Positions 45,086 through 54,100 of a DNA stretch of 64,000 bases are shown piece by piece. Origin of the DNA: Romanomermis culicivorax (lineage: Eukaryota; Nematoda; Enoplea; Mermithida; Mermithidae); contig CAWUHX010000090.1 of the NCBI GenBank assembly GCA_963922205.1, positions 558,001 through 622,000 of the forward strand. The letters run 5' to 3'. The notes beneath the pieces were generated by a model. The model ran no database searches. It was not told the origin of the DNA and worked only from the letters and a program-made list of their open reading frames with translations. Every line of letters begins with the position of its first letter. The stretch's first letter is position 1. A program made the position numbers and the translations under genes.

Positions 45086-47451
45086 TCATTCAGCATTCAA
45101 TGCTTTACATTTGACATGCAAATTTTCCATCTTTTCCAAAACGACGGGAAAATCGGCTAATTGATCATCAGTCAATGCTTGATTTCGATCAACTCGTTGT
45201 TCCAAAGCATGACTACGTTCATCATCCCGGCTAATGGCCACATATTTGACCAGCATCTTTTCGCCCAAGAGTAGAGGCCGAGCATGGGCGGGACATTGAT
45301 AGAATGCGGTATTGGAAAGGAGGAGGTCGTTGTCGTTCTCCAGTTTTTTGGTTTTCTTTACTGGCTCAATATCTAAGAAGAATATATGGAAATTTGTAGA
45401 CAAGTCCAAAATTCTTGATTTCTACAGTTTTCCCAGGCAACATGTCTTTCTGAGCAGTAAAGAGTCCAGGTAAAAGCTGAACACATGTCCTGTTCCATAT
45501 GATCAAATATCTAACACTTTTTGTACATTATCTGCATTCAGAACTCTACTTTGACTTAGGGGATCTGGCTTGTCACGATTTCACCCCAAATACTACTTGA
45601 TCCATACTCAGAAGGATCCAGTTCTAGGTTCTAAATGTAAAGAAATACTTGTTTCCAATAAGTATGACTGCATGGAGGAAAATGTTCCTGCAGGTGGGGA
45701 CAGCAGACTGCGTCTGAAAAACCAGATGTAGTTGCAAACGGTGGACATGGAATGCTCAGTTTTTCAGACAAATTTCAGCTAGAAGGCTGATTATTGATTA
45801 CGGATGTTGGTTTCTCAACTGCAAGCCTAAGCTTAAGCCTAAGCCTATGGCTAAGCTTAAGCCTAAGCCTATGCCTAAGCCTAAGCCTAAGCCTAAGCCT
45901 AAGCCTAAGCCTAAGCCTAAGCCTAAGCCTAAGCCTAAGCCTAAGCCTAAGCCTAAGCCTAAGCCTAAGCCTAAGCCTAAGCCTAAGCCTAAGCCTAAGC
46001 CTAAGCCTAAGCCTAAGCCTACGCCTAAGCCTAAGCCTAAGCCTAAGCCTAAGCCTAAGCCTAAGCCTACGCCTACGCCTATGCCTAAGTCTAAGCCTAA
46101 GCCTATGCCTACGCCTATGCCTAAGTCTAAGCCTAAGCCTAAGCCTAAGCCTAAGCCTAAGCCTAAGCCAAAGCCAAAGCCTAAGCCTAAGCCTAAGCCT
46201 ATGCCTATGCCTATGCCTATGCCTAAGCCTTAGCCTAAGCTATATTTACATTTAGACTTAAGCTAAGGCTTGAGAAATTTGCAATATCGGCTGAATTCCT
46301 GGCAAAAAAACCATGAGTTCCTTAACTGCCGTTCACGTGAGAATCACTATGCCAAGAGCAAAATTTTCTGTGACTTGTGTTCAGAACAGTGATAGAAGGA
46401 TTCTTGAATGAACATTTCACTGAATTTTGGACTGTATCACTTTTTGTGTCTATTTTACTCTGGGTATCCTACCTCATGGAGAGATTTGCTGCGGATATAA
46501 CTGTTGACCTTGCTGTTATCAGTGCTGCAATAACATACATTTAGCAGAATCACCTTGACTAGATTCTGATGACGATGATGATGAGCTGCTGCTGCTGCTA
46601 CTGCTACTGCTACTGCTGCTTTGGCTCTTGAGAGTCTTGGATTTGTTCCCGGCGACCACGTTGCATGGTGATTGGCCTGGCATTTGAGCTACAAAACTGG
46701 CCGAGAATTCACGATCGTTTTGAGGTGGACTAAGATCATGGCGGAGCAGGGATTGCATTGGTTCGCTCGTATAATGACCACACAATCCACACACTTGATT
46801 GAAATTGAGTCTGTTTATCTGCAAAAAACGTCAATGAAACTACGTGTTGTTGAAATTTATATACTATCAATGTCAAAAAATGAATGACAAATTTTGTAGC
46901 TGTGATAACGAGATTCACCTTGACATTTAGGGCATAGGAATCATAGTAAACGACAACATCTTGGGGCAGGATTCTGATGCTGACATATGGTCCTTCATCA
47001 ACTATCCTAAAAATTTATACTTGATAATGTCATCTATCCAATGAAAGATTACTCCATCACGTTACTCTATTGTGTTATTCTTTGTAGAAATTTTTTGATA
47101 GGCTGAATTTTTGATTGGATCACCATTGATGTAATCTTCAACCATCAATTGTTGACCTGGCACTAAATTTATCTCGTCTTCTGGTAAGATGATCTTTACT
47201 TCCTATAAGTAAAAAAACAATTTGAAACAGATGGCTTTGATCACATAATGTTTGACCAAGATGTTTTGAAAATAGAATCCCTATTGAACTTACCATTTTA
47301 GCAGATTCACTGCTTATTTTTCGCACAAAAATGGCGAAACTTTTGCTTTCAGTGCATTGACCCACCAATAGTCTGTAACAAGGGTCCAGGTTGGCCGAAA
47401 TTTTTGCGCCATCAAATGTCGAAATCTGATTGGATTTTACGCTGCAACTGT
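45086..47451 (-). CDS. Vitellogenin-like protein, C-terminal vWD part
   Basis: Five minus-strand exons join in phase: 47294-47451, 47066-47202, 46919-47006, 46554-46818 and 45086-45372 (about 311 codons). They encode a von Willebrand type D domain of the vitellogenin/large lipid-transfer type: [14 protein letters not shown] at the start, then [28 protein letters not shown], and the hallmark VCGLCGHYT in exon 4. This is followed by a pure Ser run (about 46566-46625) reminiscent of phosvitin, and a Cys-containing C-terminal tail ending in TGA/TAA at 45086. Yolk lipoproteins of this family normally exceed 1000 aa, with an N-terminal lipid-binding domain. No upstream exon is visible between 47452 and the gap at 49903, so the gene is either 5'-truncated, cut by the gap, or a vWD-only derivative. 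The 47066 donor (GTAACG) is weak. Its last intron holds a telomeric array. Confidence 0.75.
45823..46241. repeat. Interstitial telomeric array (GCCTAA)n, array 1
   Basis: About 70 units of GCCTAA (TTAGGC on the minus strand). The centre is almost perfect; variant units GCCTAT, GCCTAC and GTCTAA cluster towards the right end. It lies inside the last intron of the vitellogenin-like gene. The long Lys-Pro and Leu-Ser ORFs over it are artefacts. Confidence 0.95.
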
Positions 47452-47593
47452 CTAAAAACAATTCATAGGTATTAAAGTGCATTTTCTCAATTTGGTAATA
47501 TGTATTTCACTGTGAAGTGTCACGTTCATAACAGTGCATGACAATATATTGACTTTCAACAATTGCAGCAGTGTCACCAAACAGTTCAAGTGA

Positions 47594-47833
47594 TTTTTAT
47601 AAAATGCTTCCAAATAGAAAAGTGACACAAATCAGTACTGTCGTCAAAATCGTTTACATAAAGTTCTTACTGTATAATGTTTCGCTCGAAAAATTAGTAA
47701 AGGTTAGGTCAGTATACTCACAAATTTCCAGTCCTACATGATATATTGTTTATCAGAAAATCGCAAAAATCTGAAATACTACTTCCTTTCCACTATCATT
47801 GTTTGGAAGCATTTCAAGAAAAACAGACTATAG
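47594..47833. mobile_element. MITE family beta, copy 1
   Basis: About 240 bp from TTTATAAAATGCTTCCAAAT to GAAGCATTTCAAG...AAACAGACTATA. Internal landmarks CTGTCGTCAAAATCGTTTAC and CTCACAAATTTCCAGTCCTA are shared with the other copies. Confidence 0.7.
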
Positions 47834-49020
47834 GTAGGGATGAGACAGGTAACTGGATTGAGATCCGATTATGTGAATAACCGCTATATTTTCTCCATCC
47901 TGGTCTGATCCGGATCCCATTACTGCAATCTTCTAAGCCAAATCAGGATCTGATGAAACCAGTTTTCTGAATCCAAATCTGGATCTTATACTGTCATTTG
48001 TTAAAATTCGGTCATAATGATGCAGAAACGATCTTGAACATTTTCTACACAGAACACAAGTTTATGATTCTAAAAAAATCGGTGAAAATGTGCATCTTCT
48101 AGCTTTTTAGCTCATTGGAATCCAAAATGTTTCACTGCTTCATGCTGGATTAATAATTATAGCATAGTTTGCATATTTTTCATCTAAATTTTGGTCTTTA
48201 AGTTCATTTGTATAGATGGGGCTCTATCAAATACAAAAACTGTTTTGGTACACTTCTTGATTTTTTGTCATGGTCATTTTTACGTCTCTACAAAAACTAC
48301 TGTAATTATTGTGATTTTTTTTTTAAATATCCACCTGAAACAAAAGAAACGTGCTTAGTGCATATTTTTTCTCCATTCCTGAACCATGCTCATACAGACT
48401 CGCGAAAAAAGTCTGATTTAAAGTATTTGAACAGTTGCTTCAATCTGCTTCTCATGTTAATAGTTATCATGATGATTATTAAAATGAACTCAGTTGCGAA
48501 AAACTAGAATATATACAGATGGTTATTCATTCACGCATAAATACAACATACAAAATGCAGATCTGATGTGGGTTTGACCATATATGCTGGTTTGGATCTC
48601 TGGAGTTTTATTTGTCCAGATAGGATATTCTGAAGCCATTTTTTGGATCCAGATACACATCCGATGTACTGAAAAGATTGGATCTGTCCCACTTCTTAAG
48701 GTAGGGCATAGTTTTTTAGTCACATGCATCAAAAGTTTGTCCTTTTGTCCCTGCTTACCTTTTTATCAGAAATTAAGCAAAGCACACTGTAGCACAATTA
48801 GCTAAACAATAAAGCAGTTCATTGTGGTGCATTACAGTAACACGCAGGATAGTTGGACAAGGTGCAATGGTGCAACATAGTGTGTTGCCTGTCGAAAGCC
48901 ATGAGACTGCTGCATCAACAAAATAAAATTGTGTGAAGAGCTCGAACATACAATGATTATATGTGCTACAAACTGTGCTAACCAAGCCATGTGGTGATTC
49001 AGAAAATGTGGTTGGAGCTG
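47834..49020. other. Intergenic, diverged GGATC-rich repeats
   Basis: No gene. Stretches rich in GGATCYGA-like words occur at about 47845-48000 and, inverted, 48560-48710, suggesting an old inverted repeat. Confidence 0.35.
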
Positions 49021-49036
49021 TAATGGTGTTTTCGGT

Positions 49037-49902
49037 GCACCGACAATTGAGCGCCGGACAATTGAGCGCTGACAATTGAGCGCCAACAACTGAGCGGGGA
49101 CAATTGAGCGCTGTGACAACTGAGTGCCGAAAACTGAGCGCCGACAACTGAGCGCCGACAACTGAGCGCCGACAACTGAGCACCGACAACTGAGCACCGG
49201 ACAATTGAGCGCCGACAACTGAGCGCCAGACAACTGAGCGCCGTGACAATTGAGCTCCGTGACAACTGAGTGCCAGACATTTGAGCGCCAACAACTGAGC
49301 GCCAGACATTTGAGTGCCGACAACTGAGCGCCGACTATTTAATGCATTATAATTGAGCGTTTTTTTCATTTACTGAGCACTACGGAATACTAGCATTTCA
49401 GTGATTACCTACCGTAATGATCATCTACCATAATGTATATATGTCCATACGTCTAATATTATGAATCAAACAAATATGGTCATTTTTGATTCGTATGACA
49501 AAGCCTAAGCCTAAGCCTAAGCCTAAGCCTAAGCCCCTAAGCCTAAGCCCCTAAGCCTAAGCCCCTAAGCCTAAGCCTAAGCCCCTAAGCCTATGCCCCT
49601 AAGCTTAGGCCCCTAAGCCTAAGCCCCTAAGCCTAAGCCTAAGCCTAAGCTTAAGCCTAAGCCTAAGCCTAAGCCTAAGCCTAAGCCTAAGCCTAAGCCT
49701 AAGCCTAAGCCTAAGCCTAAGCCTAAGCCTAAGCCTAATCCTAAGCCTAAGCCTAAGCCTAAGCCTAAGCCTAAGCCTAAGCCTAAGCCTAAATGCAAAA
49801 TAGTTACTTCAAACTGATTGGGTTATTTATCTGACATTAAATAATCGGCGGTCAGTTGTCGGCGCTCAGTTGTCGGCGCTCAGATATCTGGCGCTCAGTT
49901 GT
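49037..49902. mobile_element. Fold-back element with telomere-repeat core (runs into gap)
   Basis: The left arm (49037-49345) consists of about 20 units of 14 bp, GACAACTGAGCGCC with variants. The right arm (about 49840-49902) is the inverse, GGCGCTCAGTTGTC, and is cut by the gap. Just inside the arrays the arms continue as an inverted match (CGACTATTTAATG versus CATTAAATAATCG). The core (about 49346-49835) contains the second TTAGGC array. The right end and target duplication cannot be seen. Confidence 0.75.
49501..49793. repeat. Interstitial telomeric array, array 2
   Basis: GCCTAA hexamers. The left third is interspersed with the variant CCCCTAAGCCTAAG; the right two-thirds are nearly perfect. 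Confidence 0.95.
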
Positions 49903-50002
49903 NNNNNNNNNNNNNNNNNNNNNNNNNNNNNNNNNNNNNNNNNNNNNNNNNNNNNNNNNNNNNNNNNNNNNNNNNNNNNNNNNNNNNNNNNNNNNNNNNN
50001 NN
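49903..50002. other. Assembly gap (100 N)
   Basis: Exactly 100 N, the usual placeholder for a scaffold gap of unknown size. It falls within the right arm of a repeat array, a typical place for assembly to break. Confidence 0.97.
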
Positions 50003-50151
50003 CAAAGTTTCGATAGTTTTTACATGTTCTTTAGTGCAAATGCTTCCGGATTTCAAGACATTGAATCTTTTGCATCTTAATACATAGATGTAAGTAGGCT
50101 ATTGAATTCATTTAGTATGCAATCCCACTCTTCCGACTAACTAATTACCAG

Positions 50152-50478
50152 GCACTTTACTTAGAAGCTTTGGCACAAAGACCTTGCCCAGAATATACTT
50201 TCACTGATAAAAGGATGGAGTTACGATCCGGAAATGCGCCAGCTCTTCTAGCTCAAAAAACAGCACGTCGTGGTCATACACACACATGGGGCTTTGAAGG
50301 GGTTCTGACCCCCAGCAGATTTCACCCCCGTAATGATCGAGATACGATAAATAGATACAAGAAAGTGGTCATAAGAATGGCGGAGATGCTGTGGTTCAAC
50401 GATTTTCTAGAGGCATACATGATTCCAAAAACTTATGTCGTATTCCATAACTGCATTTCTATAGTCTATTTTTTGTAA
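50152..50478 (+). CDS. Unrecognised exon-like open frame
   Basis: After a good 3' splice site (CTAATTACCAG at 50151) an open frame runs in phase 0 for 108 codons to TAA: ALYLEALAQRPCPEYTF at the start, a charged middle with RRGHTHTWGFEGV and FHPRNDRDTINRYKKVV, then RMAEMLWFNDFLEAY. The composition looks coding, but I do not know the family. A weak donor (TAT|GTCGTA) would shorten it. A partial upstream open stretch (50003-50086, donor GTAAGT) does not join in phase. It may be the last exon of a gene whose 5' part is in the gap. Confidence 0.4.
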   Translation, partial: ALYLEALAQRPCPEYTFTDKRMELRSGNAPALLAQKTARRGHTHTWGFEGVLTPSRFHPRNDRDTINRYKKVVIRMAEMLWFNDFLEAYMIPKTYVVFHNCISIVYFL

Positions 50479-51088
50479 ATGAACCTCGGAAACAATTGTT
50501 TATATAAATAATGGAAAACCGGCGTACGCGGCCACTTTTTTCTTAGATTGACTTCAGCATTCAGGACAACAATTTGAAAAAAAGGAAATGTGATGCATGA
50601 TCAACACCTACGCACGAATGCATTTTTTGTGTTCCGATGTTCATTTTTGAAAATGAGTACAATATGATCAACATTCGATACCTAATCTGAAGAAACAGGA
50701 AGTTTCTAAGTTTCCTCATTTGTCGTTACTAAAAGCCCTCAAAAATTTTCACTTTGAGAAATCGAAAATGATTTTTTAATCCTCATTGGGAAGCATATAC
50801 TAATCACATTCTCTATCTATCTTCAATAAATATACGCATCAGTATTTACATGAACATGTTGGATATAGTTAGCATATATTTACCATGTTTCCTAGCAACT
50901 TTCTATCCGTAATATCTTCTCTCAAGAGGGCTTGATAGTATACATGGGTACTGATAGCTAAGCCTAGACATTTTTTCCATTTCGGTAATAATCCGGCTGC
51001 CGGTCAATTTTCTTACTCAATAAATCGATCTGATGGATATCTATCATGGCAACACAGTAGAGAGCACGCTCAAATTATGACGCCCGGT
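50479..51088. other. Intergenic
   Basis: No coding signal. A TTTATATAAATA box at about 50489 resembles the one at 51090, but no ORF follows it suitably. Confidence 0.35.
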
Positions 51089-51089
51089 T

Positions 51090-51100
51090 TATATAAATAT
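51090..51100 (+). promoter_or_regulatory. TATA box candidate of the coiled-coil gene
   Basis: TATATAAATAT lies 69-79 bp upstream of the predicted start codon at 51169, leaving room for a short 5'UTR. Confidence 0.4.
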
Positions 51101-51168
51101 AGAACCTCGAGATTATTGTTATAATCCGTCTAGCATTAGTTGATTTTTATACGAAAGTCTATGCAGTT

Positions 51169-54100
51169 ATGCCCGGGTGTTTCATGCAACAAAGAAGCAG
51201 AAGCCAGCATGGAGTTAGGAAAACGACTGATGGTAAGATCTCACATGGTATTTGCAGGGCATGGTTTTTTGATCGTTATGCCTTTTGTTCTTCACAGATG
51301 TACAACACCAAAGAATTGGCTCAAGAGGTGTCTCAGCACTGCCCAATGGGAGGACAAGAACCGAAAGTTTGAAACCGAGGTATACGTAAAGAAGAATAAT
51401 AAATCCAACTCTTTCAAGAACATTTAGCAGATTCTCGTCAAAACCCGACTTTTAAAGGTCTATAAACTTTAATCGACTTTCAGTTAACCGACAATCATGT
51501 TATTTGACTTCGTGTTTATACCATCAAAGATATCAGCCACAGAATCAGTTCCTATTTATTGATCGTTTGCTTTTACGCATTTATCATTTCATTTTCTCTG
51601 CGTCTAGTCATGAAACTTTCGACTATTTAATCTTTCCTAGTTTTTATTGTTCCATAGTTTTACAGGAGCAAATGCGAAACCGGCTTACTCGATAGGATAG
51701 AGAATGAATATATTAGCAACTTGAAGCAACAAATTTATTACCTTGAAATCGAAAACGCTTATATGTAAGCGAAATAAAAAACTGTTATTGTGAGGATGTT
51801 TTGTTAAGGCATGTACTGTCATATTTCCCCTGCAGTTGAATTGGGGTCAGCCGTCAAGAAATCATTCTGTCGAGATTTGAAGGTTGAGTGACGATTCCAG
51901 GGTACACTAAATTGATCTATTTCCACGTTCTGCAGTATTTATCAATCTTTCTAACATTCCAAATATTCTGATAAGAAACTTTGGGTGAGACGCAGGTACC
52001 CGGTACAATACTATCAGTAACTTATTCCGCTGCAACTCTTGTTAAGTAATAAAATGTTTTGTGTTCTTGCAAAACAGCGGCAATGCGGGAAATGAATGTC
52101 GAATGGAAACAATGAAGTACGACATTGGCTGTAATCTTTCAGACCGTTACTATAACTTGTACCTTATTTCTTGCTATCCATGTAACTTTAGGAATATGAA
52201 CAGATAATTGCACTTTCTTACGATTAAATTGGATAATTACGTGAGACAATCTGATGAGATTCAAAAACATTTTTAATTCGTATTTATTTTTCAGGAAAAG
52301 TGAGCGTAGGAAAAATTCCAGTCAACAAAGATCTTCTGAACCAAATAGTGCGACCAACATAATGAGAAGTGGAACCTCCAATAATGTAAGTTTTTACAAA
52401 TTCTTGCTATAAGAAATTTTTGTTACGTTTAGCGAGAGTTGTGGTGATGTTTAGCAAAATTAGTGTAGCGATGTCGAACAATTCAGGAAAAGTCATCGAC
52501 AAGTTAGACAAATTTGAAATATCGAAATTGACAATAATTCTTATAGATCAATGTGCCTGCAGCAACACTTCGCCCATCGACTAATGGAGTAAAATCTCGG
52601 AAGTCGAGCGAATCTTTGTTGGCAATACAAAACAAAGAGCAAGAAATTGCCAAAATCGGAAAAGAAAACAATCGACTCATACAAAAAATGAAACTCTTAG
52701 AAGGTATCTGACTAGCAAGTTGTGCAAGAAATTATGGGAATTAATTTCCGAATGCCACATGTTCTTTGGATGTTCCACACGAACGTTTCTTATAGTAATT
52801 ACTGGAAAGTTTATATCCACAAAAAATGATATTGTGTAATAATGATCCTTCAGACAACTTTCATTTATCTCCTAAATTAATTCTGACCTCAATATTCTTC
52901 TCTTTCTAAACGGAAGTACAACATCTTGAAGAAAATCGATTTGCAATAATCATAATTTCATGTTGAACTTATTTCGGTAAAATTTGCTACGATGCTTGCA
53001 ATAAACCTGTTCTTGTGAAAAGCTTTCGATATCACTTCTTACAGTGTATGCTTTGAAGGCTTTTTCCTTTCTTTGTAGAAGAGTATCACAAAGATAAACA
53101 AAATTTGAGTGAAGAAGTCATCGATATTCGCAAAAAGTACGATGATTTTTTGCCCGAATTGATCAAATATCAAAATGAATTGTCGCGAACGCAAACAGAT
53201 TTGCAAGATACTTCAAAAAAGTTGAGATTTGCTCAGAAAACAATAGAAATGTACGAAAATCAAGTAAGTATACGTAAAAGCTATGTATTATGGCTTGTTT
53301 TACAAATAAAAGCTTGCATCTATAGTTGGAACAACTTTCGAAAAATCACTTGTCGATGAACGTTGTCGAAATGGAGAGACAAAGCGAAATCAACGAATTG
53401 CTGAGTTGTATAAAAGAATTGGAATGCGACATTGGCGATGAAAGATCGAAAACGAGGATGCACCATGTATGGCAGATGAGTGAAAATTTTTCCGATAAAA
53501 TTTCAGACAGATCAGGTAGTTGAATCTTTCGACGAATGTCGACTCTCCTTCAAACATTGTGGTCTGAAAATCGCAGCAAACTCCAATCAGACGATGCCTG
53601 CTTCATATGAATTTTCATGACTCTAAGATCTTGATGGCTTATCGCAGAAAATCGATAATTTTTGTCTTGTCAAATTCGAAACATGGCTAATTTTTGCCTA
53701 AACTTATGAAAAGGTGCTATACTTCATTCATTCCAAATGATCGATGCAGCGAAGTCGTAGCCAAACTTTTATTCAAAATTATTTGATTAAACTATTATTA
53801 TTGACTCTATTCAATAAATTTTTTGTTAATAGTACAGACTCTTTGATGATCCTCTTTTCAATTATTTTGTGATTATCGAAGTTGATGCACTGATCTCCAG
53901 CAAGGCTGTGTTTGTCGAAACTCCGATCGCAGCATCGATCATTTTAAAATAAATGGTAACAGTCAAAGCCCGATATTTACTGGATCAATTGAAAAATCAT
54001 AGTTGTTGTCACTATCAAATCAACATTTTTGACCATGAAATGAGAAACGAGAAAAAATGTTCTTTCGAGATTTTGAGAAAAATCTGAGGTGTCTCTTCTA

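Noticed and set aside
45794..46255. Long Leu-Ser and Lys-Pro repeat ORFs of 128-153 codons
   Set aside because: They are pure translations of the GCCTAA telomeric array.
49037..49345. Short direct repeats resembling a CRISPR array
   Set aside because: Units are contiguous with no spacers, inverted copies lie nearby, and the genome is eukaryotic.
48773..49369. Minus-strand ORFs of up to 198 codons with repeating ALSCRRSVVGAQ
   Set aside because: Translation of the 14-bp GACAACTGAGCGCC array; 14 bp is not a codon multiple, so the repeat cycles through all three frames and stays open by chance.
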